A DNA stretch of 64,000 bases from Micromonospora sp. WMMD1155. Its GTDB lineage: Bacteria; Actinomycetota; Actinomycetes; Mycobacteriales; Micromonosporaceae. A program made the translations under genes and the position numbers. The stretch spans positions 5,022,501-5,086,500 of the forward strand of contig NZ_CP120742.1 of assembly GCF_029581275.1 (NCBI RefSeq), written 5' to 3'. The notes below the pieces were generated by a model. That model had not been told where the DNA came from and searched no databases. It was given only the letters and a program-made list of their open reading frames with translations. Within the stretch, counting starts at the first letter, position 1. Each line of letters begins with the position of its first letter. This document shows positions 17,252 to 26,786 of this stretch, in pieces.

Positions 17252-20200
17252 GCGGTCGTCTTCCTTGCTGCGTGTCGAGGGTCTTTAAAAGCTGGTCGAT
17301 GGCCGATCTCGGCCGGATTGCTTCCGTGATGCTGCGGCCGACGATCAGGACGTCCCAGTCCTGACTGGCGAGGACGGGCAGGTCAGTGACGCTGAACCCG
17401 CCTGAGACGCCGACGGGCAATCGCGTCCAGCTACGTACCGCCCGCGCACGGGCAAGTGGGTGGCCGACACCGATGCCGATGTCAATGTTTGAGGTGATGG
17501 TGAAGCCGTCCACCCCCGCGCGTTCCATGTCTCCCACCCACTGTTGTGATGCGTGCAGCGTAGGGATGTCGAGCATGATCGGGGTGTCAAGGCGCCGTCC
17601 TGCCTCGACCGCGGCAGATACGCTAGCAGTCGTCGCGGGTCCGATTAGGAGCACTACGTCTGCGCCGGCTTCAGCGGCCTGTTCAACCTGGTCGCGACCC
17701 CAGTCCGCCGACATCATCTCGGCGACTACGCTCGTCGTTCCAACAACACGTTTGACCTCTTCGATCGCTCGAACCCCTGCCTGCTTTATCAGGGGGTCCC
17801 CAACCTCGATCAACTGCACACCAGCGGCGGCGAGAGCTTTGGCTACATCGAGCGCGTGATCAAGGTCGTGCAGGTCGAGCGCAACTTGTACAGCGTGCTT
17901 GCCGCGTAGCCGGCGAAAATCCTCCCTTCGTGCCATCCTTGGTGCGGAGCCAGCGTTGCCACTCTGCGTCCGCCCGGGCGGACGAAACGCCGCGGCCTCG
18001 CGTCGGACCATCCATTCCGGACTTTTGCGACCATCTTCCAGCAGTCGTTCGACTGTCGTCTGCGGCAATGCCGTCCAGTTGGTCCGGACTTCTCGTAGAA
18101 GCCCAAACAGGGCCCTGGAACGGTGAATGGATCTGTCCGCAGCCGCGATGTCGCTCAGTAGGAGTAGTCGGTGTCGAAGTCTGGCTGCATCAGCCGGGGC
18201 CCCGCGCCACCGCGCGTCCTCGGCCAGCAGTCCGGCGACCAAACCTTGACTTGCCTCCAGCCCATTCGGGTTGCTGAGCAACCCGTGAAGCAGGCTGGCC
18301 CGGACGTGCCAGTTGGCATCAGCGGCTAGGGCTTGGATTTCCTGCTTCCAATTCGACAAGTCTGCCCGGGCAATCCCTTTCGCAACTACAGCTCGTACCT
18401 TGTAGTCCTCGTCTGCTACCAGTCGCTGAATGAGGGGCGCTATTGCGAGTCTGTAATGGAGACTCGATTCATCGAGTACGCCGTCCGCTAGTGCTGCGCG
18501 GACCCGCCAATCGGCATGCGAGACGAGAGCCTCTAGCCACTGATCCGACGAGATGCCGTGGAACAGCATTGCGTGTCGGGCAAAGAAGGTGGCCTCCTCG
18601 CCGCGTTCGAGGTCCGCAGTCTTCAACAGTTGGGTTGCCATGGCGGCGTCCACTGTCTGTTCAAGGTGCGGCAACATGTCGGGCCAGATCTCTGTGCCGA
18701 AGGTGCGCAGCACAGAAATAGCCCACTCGCTGTAGGTCTCGTCGAGCGCCCCCGCCAAGGCGGAGGTTGACAGCAGCGCGCGGGTCAGCTCCAGAGCATT
18801 AGGCTGATTGCAACGGTTCGCGGATGATTGCAGCACTTGGGCGAGCCTCATGGTCGGTGTGGCAACTCGCAGCATGAGGGGAAGAGCAGTGTCGACCGAG
18901 ATGGTCGGAGATAGCGCGATTGCCGCCGCGAGATCAGGTTCGCGTTCGTCGATGCAGGCGACGACGAAGTCGAATATGCCACGCGCATTGGCGGATGCAA
19001 TTGATTGCTCGGCGAGGTCGTTAAGTGCGCTCACGCTGGCGACCGAGCGACCTTGCCTAGCAACTAATTCGGCGATGCGGTCTGCAGCAAAGTATTCACC
19101 GATTACATCGTGGGCGAAGCGAGGGCCATCAGAAGTTACGATTACAAGGGGCGGCAGGTCGCCCGAGGGAATCGTCCTATTTCCGCTTCTGTGCGGCGAA
19201 GCCGTCCCCATCATTGCCTGCGGCAGCAACACGTCCGACTGGCGGAGGGCGAGATCGGAAAGCATATCGGTCGCTAGTGCTGGGTCCACATTTGAGCGGC
19301 GAAGAATATTCTGAACGCAATGTCCGACCAAACGGAATGCTGTTGACGGAACGCCCAGATCCGCCATGTCGGCCGAGCGCAGCAAAGTCAGGTAGAGGGG
19401 CAGCGTCGCTAGTTTCTGCAACGAATTCGGTAGGTCCGTGAATACCGGCTGGCCCGGTTGAAGTGCGCCATCCCACACGCGCCGAGCTTGCTCTGGGCTC
19501 CACGGCATTATTCGGCAGGAGGCTCCGCGGTCAGCAAGGTCGGGCTCATAGACGGATGCGGCCAGCACTGGGTGGCCCGTCAACTCCAGATCCGGAGGCG
19601 TGCGCACCACAAGAACGAATCGCAGATTTAGGTCGGTGATGTGACGCAGAATCCTGTCTAACTGTCGGCCAATCTCGTGCAACTGCTCACGTGAACAAAT
19701 CCCGTCAATTGCCACCAGGAGAACCCGGTTCAGGCCGGCTGTCTGCTGTTCGAGAGTCAGTAACGGATCATCTCCGGCAGGCGCGGACGCGTAACGAAGG
19801 ATCTGGGACGGCAGTTCGAGTTGCCCGAGCGGCCAAGAATCCACCGTATGGATTTGGCTGTCAATCTCGTCACCAAGCTCGGCAGTAAGGTGGCTAACCA
19901 TCGTCGTCTTGCCGCTGCCGGGAGGGCCCTTGACGACGAACACTCGGGCGGTGGATTCAAGGAACTGCCGCAGTCGGTCTGCTACGCCGTCCGCGGGAAC
20001 GAATGCTAGCTGGCCTCTTCCGGCCGTCAGTGCGCTCAATAGCGCGACGGTGCGTTGCACCGACCGGTGGCCAAGACCCTGTTGATCCTGCCCGCCGTCA
20101 TCGTCCGCAGTATGCCGGTCGGCAGCTCGGCTATCAGGCAAGACCTCATTCGAGGTTGCCGAGGTCGCGTTAACTTCGTTGAGCATCAGGTGGAAACGAC

Positions 20201-20411
20201 GATGCCCATCGTCGTCAAGGTTAGCGAGGGTGGTGTCGAGCAGCTGCTGCGTCTCGAACCGCAACTGCGCGAGTGCGCCTCGTTTCTCCCAGGCTGTGAC
20301 AGAGTTGACGTTGACGCCGAGGTGCCCGGCGAACTCGCGAATGCTCATCCGCATTGCTTCGCGTAGTGCCTTGGCTTCCAGCCCGGACCATCGCGCCACC
20401 ACCCGGTTCAC
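17232..20411 (-). CDS. XRE-HTH / NACHT-like NTPase / HEAT-like / degenerate HUMPS-domain fusion
   Basis: The 1059-aa protein has four parts. Residues 16-45 form an XRE helix-turn-helix (SIREFAGHLGVNVNSVTAWEKRG). Residues 158-400 are a STAND/NACHT-like NTPase with Walker A GPPGSGKTT at 162-170. Residues around 600-830 contain HEAT-like blocks (SHADWRVRAALADGVL, EDYKVRAVVAKGIA, DANWHVRASLLHGLL). Residues 839-1047 are a HUMPS barrel (3-hexulose-6-phosphate synthase/OMP-decarboxylase type) with QVALDL, EVGDPLIKQAG and phosphate-binding GVSGG/VGRSI. The catalytic DxKxxD is replaced: Glu898 and Met900 stand where Asp and Lys are expected, with Asp903 kept. A sensor or effector role is inferred; no known function is assigned. 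Confidence 0.78.
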   Translation of the reverse strand: MNRVVARWSGLEAKALREAMRMSIREFAGHLGVNVNSVTAWEKRGALAQLRFETQQLLDTTLANLDDDGHRRFHLMLNEVNATSATSNEVLPDSRAADRHTADDDGGQDQQGLGHRSVQRTVALLSALTAGRGQLAFVPADGVADRLRQFLESTARVFVVKGPPGSGKTTMVSHLTAELGDEIDSQIHTVDSWPLGQLELPSQILRYASAPAGDDPLLTLEQQTAGLNRVLLVAIDGICSREQLHEIGRQLDRILRHITDLNLRFVLVVRTPPDLELTGHPVLAASVYEPDLADRGASCRIMPWSPEQARRVWDGALQPGQPVFTDLPNSLQKLATLPLYLTLLRSADMADLGVPSTAFRLVGHCVQNILRRSNVDPALATDMLSDLALRQSDVLLPQAMMGTASPHRSGNRTIPSGDLPPLVIVTSDGPRFAHDVIGEYFAADRIAELVARQGRSVASVSALNDLAEQSIASANARGIFDFVVACIDEREPDLAAAIALSPTISVDTALPLMLRVATPTMRLAQVLQSSANRCNQPNALELTRALLSTSALAGALDETYSEWAISVLRTFGTEIWPDMLPHLEQTVDAAMATQLLKTADLERGEEATFFARHAMLFHGISSDQWLEALVSHADWRVRAALADGVLDESSLHYRLAIAPLIQRLVADEDYKVRAVVAKGIARADLSNWKQEIQALAADANWHVRASLLHGLLSNPNGLEASQGLVAGLLAEDARWRGAPADAARLRHRLLLLSDIAAADRSIHRSRALFGLLREVRTNWTALPQTTVERLLEDGRKSPEWMVRREAAAFRPPGRTQSGNAGSAPRMARREDFRRLRGKHAVQVALDLHDLDHALDVAKALAAAGVQLIEVGDPLIKQAGVRAIEEVKRVVGTTSVVAEMMSADWGRDQVEQAAEAGADVVLLIGPATTASVSAAVEAGRRLDTPIMLDIPTLHASQQWVGDMERAGVDGFTITSNIDIGIGVGHPLARARAVRSWTRLPVGVSGGFSVTDLPVLASQDWDVLIVGRSITEAIRPRSAIDQLLKTLDTQQGRRPHADHRS

Positions 20412-21139
20412 GGCAGCCGCCTCCCATCGAACGACGCCTAAGGTCGTGCCTCAGCGCTCACCCCAGCGAGACGGCTACTCGGCACCTTGCCCACACTGGA
20501 GCCATCTTTCTGGGTATTTCATATTTTGCAAGCGTCAATCGCAGCAGCATGCGGCTTTCTGGGGCCGGTCGATCGAAGGTCCTCCGTTCTCTCCTGCGCG
20601 GGGCGGCCAGGCACCGAGCGCTAACGAGCAGGCAGAGCCTTACGACGGCCGCGGGGGCACGTCGCTCGGTCGAACCGCGGGTGGCGACACCTGCTCCTGA
20701 CGCGCCGCGCCGCTCATCGGTGGACGGCCGGCGCTCGCGTACGCCGTCCGGGTGACGGTCACCCCTCGCCCGGCATCCACCGAGCATGATGCCGTACAGG
20801 GGCGCAGCCCCGCTCCTACACGACTTCCCGCAATTCGCCCTGCTCGACGTGGAACCTGGCTAATGACCGCGGGTGTCATGCCCGCGATGAGCGGGTCCCA
20901 CCGTTGGGACAAGACCAATGCAAGACCGGTGCATCGCGGTGTTCCCGGCACTCTCCGTGCGTCAGAGGATCTTCACGAAGAGCTGCCCAGTGTGGCTCCT
21001 CGACCTTAAGCGCCGCCGGTCCCAAATCTCGGACGCATCCCGCGCGGACTCTGCAGCCGAATCCTGGCAGCTCAAGGGCTAGTCGTCTCGTGACGCAGCG
21101 GCGCGTAGCTCCGTCCCGCCCACTATCTAAGGAGACGCT
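20412..21139. other. Intergenic region between divergent genes
   Basis: About 730 bp separate the - strand NACHT-like gene from the + strand conservon. Short frames here have no domain character and skewed composition, so I call no gene. It must hold both divergent promoters; AAGGAG just before 21140 is the conservon ribosome site. Confidence 0.5.
20750..20764. promoter_or_regulatory. Palindrome, possible operator
   Basis: GGGTGAC-G-GTCACCC is a perfect 7+1+7 palindrome in the divergent intergenic region. It could be a binding site for a dimeric regulator such as the adjacent XRE-domain protein, but nothing beyond symmetry and position supports that. Confidence 0.3.
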
Positions 21140-23632
21140 GTGAGGCGATCAGCCTCTCCAGCACCGATGGCTTCCGGCCTGCCCGCAATGAGGCTGCGAG
21201 ACAGAAGGATCCGTACAAAGCTGGCACTGCTGCTTGCTCTCCCCGTTATGGCGACTCTCGCGCTGACGGGTGTTTCGGCGGCGGGTGCAGCCTCGGCCGC
21301 GTCGCAGGCCGAGCAGGCGCGGCAGCTCGTGGCGTTGGGCGGGACAGCGAGTCAGTTCGTCGCGCAGCTGCAGCGTGAGCGGGTTGCCGCGGCCTTGGTC
21401 TTCGCGCGTGGCAGCAATGCGCCAGCGGTGGAGGACTATCGCCGGCAGGCTCGGCTGACGGACCTCATTGCCCAGGAGTTCGGCGCAGCGCGGCAGGGTG
21501 TGCGGGCACCCCAAAGCCTGCAGGAGCCGCTGCGGCGGATCGAGGATCAGTTGGCGAGTCTGGGGTCGTTGCGCCAGCAGGTACAGGCCGGGCCAGACGC
21601 GATCAGTAGCTTGGTCGTGTTCCGATACCGCGCGGTGGTGGCCGACCTCGTTGCCTACCGGCAGGGGCTATCGCAGGTGGGCGTCGACTCGGAGACGGGC
21701 AACGACCTTCGGGCTGGTTCCGCCTTGTCTCAGGCGATCGAGTCGCTGGGTTTGATGCAGGTCGCTGTCGTGCGGTCGGTGGGCGCAGGGCAGCTGACGT
21801 CGGCGGGTCAGCAGGAGATCGTCAGCGCGGACGTCGGCTTCGTCGAGGCAATGACTGCGTTTCGCACTCTCGCACCAGCGCGGTGGCAAGCCCGGGTTAA
21901 CGCCCGCCTGAGCGGTAAAGAGGTGCTCCAGGCCGAGCGTTTGCAGGGCCTGGTCGTGCGTGCGGCACCGGGCGCACCGCTGCGCCTGGGTGCCAGTGCC
22001 TCCGGCTGGGCGGCAGTCGTGGGCTCCCGCATGGATCTTCTTCATTCCGCCGAGCAGGACCTCAACGCCGAGTTGCTGACTTCGGTGACCCGCCAGCGCG
22101 ATGAGCAGCGACGCAGCATTCTCACGCTGTCGGGGGCTGTGCTCGCGTGCATGGGATTGATGGTGGCGGTTGGGTGGTGGGTCACCCGGTCGATGACTGG
22201 TTCCTTGCATGGGTTGCGGGCGGGCGCCATTGCGGTCGCGGCGGATCGGTTGCCGCGGATGGTCGCCGAACTCAACCGCAGCGAGCTTGAGCCGACCACG
22301 GTCGAGCGGTTGATGGCTGAAGCAGCTGCGCCGATCCCTGTGCATGGGACTGACGAGGTGGGCGAAGTCACCGATGCATTCAACACTGTCGTTCGAGAAG
22401 CGGTACGAATCGCGGGCGAGCAGGCGGCGCTTCGCGGAACCGTGGGGGCGTTCATCCTGTCGCTGGCGCGTCGGCTGCAGTCACGCGCTGATCGGATGAT
22501 GGTCAGCCTGGACGCCTTGGAGCGTGACGAGGAAGACCCGGATCGGTTGAAGAAGTTGTTCGATCTTGATCACGTCGCGACGCTGATCCGTCGGATGGTG
22601 GCCAACCTGCAGGTTCTCGCTGGCGGTCGCGCTGGCCGTTCGCGACCCGAAGCTCTTGCGCTGCCGGATCTGTTGCGCGCCGCCGGCGGGGAGGTCGACG
22701 ACTACAAGAGGGTGCACCTCGGGTTTGTTGACGGCGACGTGGTGGTGGGTCGGGATGTGGCCGAAGAGCTGATGCACCTGATCGCCGAGTTGATCGACAA
22801 CGCTGCCCGGTACTCCCCGCCGGACACACCGGTCATGGTGGAGGGCTGCCGTCTCGGAGATCTCCTGCACATCCAGGTACGTGATGTTGGCATCGGGATG
22901 CGCGAGGCGGCCCTGCAGGCGGCCCGGGATCGCTTGGCGTATCCGCATCGGATGGACAGCACGACGACTGAGCAGATGGGCCTGCCGGTGGTTGGCCGAA
23001 TCGCTGAGCGTCTCGGAATCAAGGTCGAGATCCGATCGGAACACGATAAGGGCACCAGCGTCGACGTCACCGTTCCATCGCATCACTTCGGCAGATCAGC
23101 GGCGGAAAGGCCGGCGGTATCGCCAGCACTACCACTTGCCGTGATCGACGAACGCACCAGAGAGCTTCCCGCGGTGTCGACTCGCTCGGTGCCGCCGGTC
23201 GGAGGACCCCCGCCCCCGGCCTGGCCTCCCATGTTCGCGACGCCGCCCTCAACAGCGACACCAGCGGCAGGGCCACCACCGCCGTTGGCGATCTTTGAGC
23301 AGGTGCTGCGTGATCCGGATCATTCCTGGTTCGCCAGGGCTGAGGACGCTTCGACCGGGGCCAGACCGACGGTGCCTGAGCAGTGGCGAGTAGCCGCGGA
23401 GGCCGCAGTCGCCGCCTCACGTCAGCCCGAAGGTGAGGTGACCTTGCGTGGACTACCGGTACGTCGGCCGGGCCGCAGGGTCATCCCGACCATCCCTGCG
23501 CAAACCCGTCGGACGCTCCCGCAGCCACGTGACCCTGACGCGATGCGTCGCCGGATGGCGGCGGTCGATCAAGCGCTCGGCGCTGCCGGGCGACGTACTC
23601 ATCACTCACTTTCGGAGGAGCCTCCCCGATGA
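21140..23632 (+). CDS. cvnA: Conservon sensor histidine-kinase-like protein (CvnA type)
   Basis: The 830-aa membrane protein has an N-terminal transmembrane helix (KLALLLALPVMATLALTGV), a nitrate/nitrite-sensing-like extracytoplasmic helical domain, a second helix (LTLSGAVLACMGLMVAVGWWVT), a HAMP-like linker, and a HATPase with N-box LIAELIDNAARYSPPDTPVMV and G-box GIGMREAAL. A Pro/Ala-rich tail follows. CvnA proteins of streptomycete conservons signal through a roadblock protein and a small GTPase instead of a response regulator. The GTG at 21140 is preceded by AAGGAG. The stop overlaps the roadblock start by 4 bp. The dimerisation His typical of kinases is not obvious. Confidence 0.87.
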   Translation: MRRSASPAPMASGLPAMRLRDRRIRTKLALLLALPVMATLALTGVSAAGAASAASQAEQARQLVALGGTASQFVAQLQRERVAAALVFARGSNAPAVEDYRRQARLTDLIAQEFGAARQGVRAPQSLQEPLRRIEDQLASLGSLRQQVQAGPDAISSLVVFRYRAVVADLVAYRQGLSQVGVDSETGNDLRAGSALSQAIESLGLMQVAVVRSVGAGQLTSAGQQEIVSADVGFVEAMTAFRTLAPARWQARVNARLSGKEVLQAERLQGLVVRAAPGAPLRLGASASGWAAVVGSRMDLLHSAEQDLNAELLTSVTRQRDEQRRSILTLSGAVLACMGLMVAVGWWVTRSMTGSLHGLRAGAIAVAADRLPRMVAELNRSELEPTTVERLMAEAAAPIPVHGTDEVGEVTDAFNTVVREAVRIAGEQAALRGTVGAFILSLARRLQSRADRMMVSLDALERDEEDPDRLKKLFDLDHVATLIRRMVANLQVLAGGRAGRSRPEALALPDLLRAAGGEVDDYKRVHLGFVDGDVVVGRDVAEELMHLIAELIDNAARYSPPDTPVMVEGCRLGDLLHIQVRDVGIGMREAALQAARDRLAYPHRMDSTTTEQMGLPVVGRIAERLGIKVEIRSEHDKGTSVDVTVPSHHFGRSAAERPAVSPALPLAVIDERTRELPAVSTRSVPPVGGPPPPAWPPMFATPPSTATPAAGPPPPLAIFEQVLRDPDHSWFARAEDASTGARPTVPEQWRVAAEAAVAASRQPEGEVTLRGLPVRRPGRRVIPTIPAQTRRTLPQPRDPDAMRRRMAAVDQALGAAGRRTHHSLSEEPPR

Positions 23633-24045
23633 CACGCCCGATGATTCACCCGCCGAGGCAAGACCAGTGGGGCTTTCTCCTCGACCACCTGTGCGCCACC
23701 CCGGGAATCGCACACGCCATCGCGGTGTCCACCGACGGGCTGCTGATCGCCAAGAGCGCGAAGCTATCGGAAGACAACGCCGACCAGCTCGCCGCCTGCA
23801 CCGCCGGCCTGGCCAGCCTGACCAACGGAATGGCCAAGCTTCTGATGGGTGGCACGGTGGAGCAGACGGTCGTCGACATGGTCGAGGGTCGGGTAGCCAT
23901 TATGTCGATTAGTGACGGCTCGGTGCTGACCGTGCTGGCCAACAGCGACGCGGACATGGGCCAGGTCGTCTACGAGATGGCCATGTTGATCAACCGGGTC
24001 GGTGGCGCGCTGACGCCGGACCAGCGACCCACGCCGCAGGCATGA
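23629..24045 (+). CDS. cvnB: Roadblock/LC7 domain protein (CvnB type)
   Basis: The 138-aa protein is a single roadblock/LC7 domain: GFLLDHLCATPGIAHAIAVSTDGLLIAKS, the NADQLAACTAGLASLTNGMAKLL helix, and VYEMAMLINRVGGAL near the end. Such proteins act as regulators of small GTPases in conservons. The ATG overlaps the sensor's stop (ATGA), and its own stop overlaps the GTPase gene. The DUF742 gene that normally lies between roadblock and GTPase is absent here. Confidence 0.9.
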   Translation: MTRPMIHPPRQDQWGFLLDHLCATPGIAHAIAVSTDGLLIAKSAKLSEDNADQLAACTAGLASLTNGMAKLLMGGTVEQTVVDMVEGRVAIMSISDGSVLTVLANSDADMGQVVYEMAMLINRVGGALTPDQRPTPQA

Positions 24046-24710
24046 CGGGTCCCCAACAACCGGTGGGAACGGTTCAGCTTCACCACCCGTCGCCGTCCAT
24101 CACCAATGCCGAGCAGCCCATGGCGAGCGGCGAGCGGCGGGTCAGCTCCGCGAAGATCGTGGTGGCTGGCGGGTTCGGTGCCGGTAAGACCACCTTCGTC
24201 GGCGCGATCTCCGAGATCACGCCCCTGCGCACCGAGGCGGTCATGACGACCGCCAGTGTGGGGGTGGACGACACCGCCGCCGTGCCGGGCAAGACAACGA
24301 CGACCGTCGCGATGGACTTCGGCCGGATCACCATCGACGAATCGCTGATCCTCTACCTGTTCGGCACTCCCGGTCAGGACCGGTTCTGGTTCATGTGGGA
24401 CGAAGTGTGCAGAGGTGCCCTCGGCGCGATCGTCCTGAGCGACACCCGCCGCCTCGATGACTGCTACGCCGCCATCGACTACTTCGACGAGCAGCAATTG
24501 CCGTACGCCGTCGCGATCAACACGTTCCCCGGGGCGCCCCGATTCGGCGACGGGGAGCTGCGCCAGGCGCTCAACGTGCCGGACACGGTCCCGCTGCTGC
24601 ACGGCGACGCCCGCGACCGCGCGCAGGTCCGCCAGACGCTCATCGTCCTGGTCGAGCACGTCATCGCCCTGCGACGTGCCCGCGTCGACACCCATCCCCA
24701 ACCCCGATGA
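24042..24710 (+). CDS. cvnD: Conservon Ras-like GTPase (CvnD type)
   Basis: The 222-aa protein has a G1 P-loop VVAGGFGAGKTTFVGAIS, a LFGTPGQDRFWFMWDE G3 region with Asp-Arg following GTPGQ, and a VAINTF segment where G4 is expected. This is the diagnostic pattern of the conservon ATP/GTP-binding proteins. It has an N-terminal extension of about 35 residues before the GTPase domain, longer than usual, which may partly stand in for the missing DUF742 partner (inference). It overlaps cvnB upstream and the transporter binding-protein gene downstream by 4 bp each. Confidence 0.88.
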   Translation: MTGPQQPVGTVQLHHPSPSITNAEQPMASGERRVSSAKIVVAGGFGAGKTTFVGAISEITPLRTEAVMTTASVGVDDTAAVPGKTTTTVAMDFGRITIDESLILYLFGTPGQDRFWFMWDEVCRGALGAIVLSDTRRLDDCYAAIDYFDEQQLPYAVAINTFPGAPRFGDGELRQALNVPDTVPLLHGDARDRAQVRQTLIVLVEHVIALRRARVDTHPQPR

Positions 24711-25918
24711 GGAGCCCCGTGAACCGCCGACGACACCCCACCCGTCTGCTCGCCACCATCACCGCGGTGAGCATGCTCGCCGCGCTGGCCGGTTGTTCCG
24801 GCTCAAGCCTCGACAACGGCAGCGCCACCGGCGACACGATTCGCATCGGTCTGATGTTGCCGCAGTCCGGCCCGTACAAGGCCATCGGCGATGACCTGGC
24901 CAAGGGTTGGCAGCTCTACCTCGACACCCACGGCGGGAAGCTCGGCGGCCACCCGGTGCAGGTCATCACCGCCGACGAGGCCGAGGGCAAGCAGTCCGCG
25001 CTCAACGCCGCCCGCAAGCTACTCGACAAGGACAAGGTCGCCGTCATCGCCGGAACCGGCAGCGCCGACGCCGTCGAGTCCATCAAAACGCTGGTCACCG
25101 AGAAAAAGATCCCGTTCGTTGGCACCGGTGGGCGGCCGTCGACGCTGACCAACGTCGCCTACATCTGGCACACCTCGTGGCTGTCGCGAGAGACCGGGGA
25201 GGCAATCGCCGGGCACGTGCGTACTGCGGTGCCAGGGCCGGTCTACGTGATCGGCCCGGACTATCAGGGTGGCTACGACCAGATCGGCGGGTTCGTCGAC
25301 GCCTTCACGAAGGCCGGCGGGAAGCTCGCCAACGATGGAGGTAAGCCGGCCTGGACGCCGTGGCCGGCCACGACGAACTTCCTGCCGTACCTCAACAAGA
25401 TCGCCGACACGGACGCAAAAGCGGTCTACTGCTTCTACGCCGGGACCGCCGCCGTCCAGTTCGTGCAGCAGTACGCGCAGGCCGGGCTCAAGGGCAAAAT
25501 CCCGCTATACGCGGCGGGGTTCCTTACCGAGGGCAGCGTCCTCGCGGCTGAAGGGGCTGCCGCTGACGGGGTGCAGACGGTGCTGAACTACGCCGCGAAC
25601 CTCGACAACGCCGCAAACCGGGCGTTCGCGCCGGCCTACCAGCAGAGGCACCAGGCCGCACCGAACCTCTACAACCTCACCGGCTACGACGCCGCGCTCG
25701 TCCTCGACCAAGCCATCGCCGCCGCTGGCAAGAAGCCAACCAGCCAGTCGATCAACACGGCGATCGGACAGCTCGGCGCCATCGACAGCCCGCGCGGCCA
25801 GTGGCGCTTCGGCACCAACCACAGCCCAATCCAGCCCTGGTACCTGCGCAGAGTCGAGAACGACGGCCGCGCCCGCGCCAACGTCGTCGTGCAGAACCTG
25901 ACCACCCTCGGCAGCTAG
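24707..25918 (+). CDS. Branched-chain amino acid-type ABC transporter substrate-binding lipoprotein
   Basis: The 403-aa protein has an N-terminal signal ending in the lipobox LAALAGC (Cys30) and then a periplasmic-binding-protein-type I (Leu/Ile/Val-like) domain beginning TIRIGLMLPQSGPYKAIGDDL, with VYVIGPDYQGGYDQIGGF and NLYNLTGYDAALVLDQA later. It would bind ligand outside the cell for the permeases at 26787 and 27662. The ATG at 24707 overlaps the GTPase stop; a GTG at 24719 with GAGGAG four bases upstream is an alternative. Ligand is unknown; the family also takes up amides, urea and aromatic compounds. Confidence 0.87.
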   Translation: MRSPVNRRRHPTRLLATITAVSMLAALAGCSGSSLDNGSATGDTIRIGLMLPQSGPYKAIGDDLAKGWQLYLDTHGGKLGGHPVQVITADEAEGKQSALNAARKLLDKDKVAVIAGTGSADAVESIKTLVTEKKIPFVGTGGRPSTLTNVAYIWHTSWLSRETGEAIAGHVRTAVPGPVYVIGPDYQGGYDQIGGFVDAFTKAGGKLANDGGKPAWTPWPATTNFLPYLNKIADTDAKAVYCFYAGTAAVQFVQQYAQAGLKGKIPLYAAGFLTEGSVLAAEGAAADGVQTVLNYAANLDNAANRAFAPAYQQRHQAAPNLYNLTGYDAALVLDQAIAAAGKKPTSQSINTAIGQLGAIDSPRGQWRFGTNHSPIQPWYLRRVENDGRARANVVVQNLTTLGS

Positions 25919-25928
25919 GAGCCATCTG

Positions 25929-26753
25929 ATGACCGCAGCATCCGACACCGACACCACGGCCGTCGACGGCCGGTACACCTTTGACAACGCCAGCACCGAC
26001 GCCGCCCGGCAGGTGAAGTTGCTCGCCGAGATCCTCGACGTGCACTCCACCGACGTACTCGCCCGCAGCGGGGTGGAATCCGGGTGGCGGTGCCTCGACC
26101 TGGGCACCGGCGCTGGCAGCGTCGCCCGGTGGCTCGCCGACCAGGTCAGCCCCGCCGGGCGGGTCGTCGCCGTCGACGCCGACCCCCGACACGTGGCCAC
26201 CCACGAGCTGATCGACGTGCGCACCGGAGACGTCACCACCCTCGACCTCGGCGACGGCGCGTACGACCTCGTGCACGCCCGGCTGCTGCTGATGCACCTG
26301 CCCCAGCGCGAGCAGGTGTTGCGGCGAGCTGTCGCGGCGCTCCGGCCCGGCGGGGTGCTGGTGGTCTCTGACTGGGACTGCACCCACCTCGACGAGATGC
26401 TGCTGCGCGGCCCGGCCGGCCTCGCGGAGGCGTTCGTGGCGTTTCAGACGGCGCTGGTGGGCCTGGCCGTCGACAACGGCGCCTCCGCCAGCTGGGCGCA
26501 TCGGGCGCCGGTGGCCATGCGCGACGCCGGCTTGGTCGACGTCGAGGCCGAGGTGCACAACCGGCTATGGACCGGCGGTGAAGCCGGCTGCCTGCTGCAC
26601 GCCAGCAACAGCCGCCAGATGGAGTCCGCGTTGCTCGCGCGCGGGGTGAGCGTCGAGCAGCTACGGACGCTGCGCGACGGAATGGACGACCCGGGAACCC
26701 TCGCGTGGTCGTACCCGATGGTCACCAGCGTCGGCCGCCGGGCCGAGGACTGA
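25929..26753 (+). CDS. Class I SAM-dependent methyltransferase
   Basis: The 274-aa protein has SAM motif I CLDLGTGAGSVARWLADQV, motif II VVAVDADPRHVA and the post-motif LVHARLLLMHLPQREQVL, giving a standard Rossmann-fold methyltransferase. It lies within the transporter operon, 10 bp after the binding protein, and resembles the methyltransferase at 31854 including a C-terminal GGEAGCLLHASN-like block. The substrate is not evident; a tailoring role for the compound handled by the transporter, or for its signal, is speculative. Confidence 0.8.
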   Translation: MTAASDTDTTAVDGRYTFDNASTDAARQVKLLAEILDVHSTDVLARSGVESGWRCLDLGTGAGSVARWLADQVSPAGRVVAVDADPRHVATHELIDVRTGDVTTLDLGDGAYDLVHARLLLMHLPQREQVLRRAVAALRPGGVLVVSDWDCTHLDEMLLRGPAGLAEAFVAFQTALVGLAVDNGASASWAHRAPVAMRDAGLVDVEAEVHNRLWTGGEAGCLLHASNSRQMESALLARGVSVEQLRTLRDGMDDPGTLAWSYPMVTSVGRRAED

Positions 26754-26786
26754 GCCAGACCACGTGAGGAGAAAGGGGGGCGTGCC

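Noticed and set aside
20412..21139. Short frames in both strands between the NACHT-like gene and the conservon
   Set aside because: No ribosome site, domain or protein-like composition; treated as intergenic.
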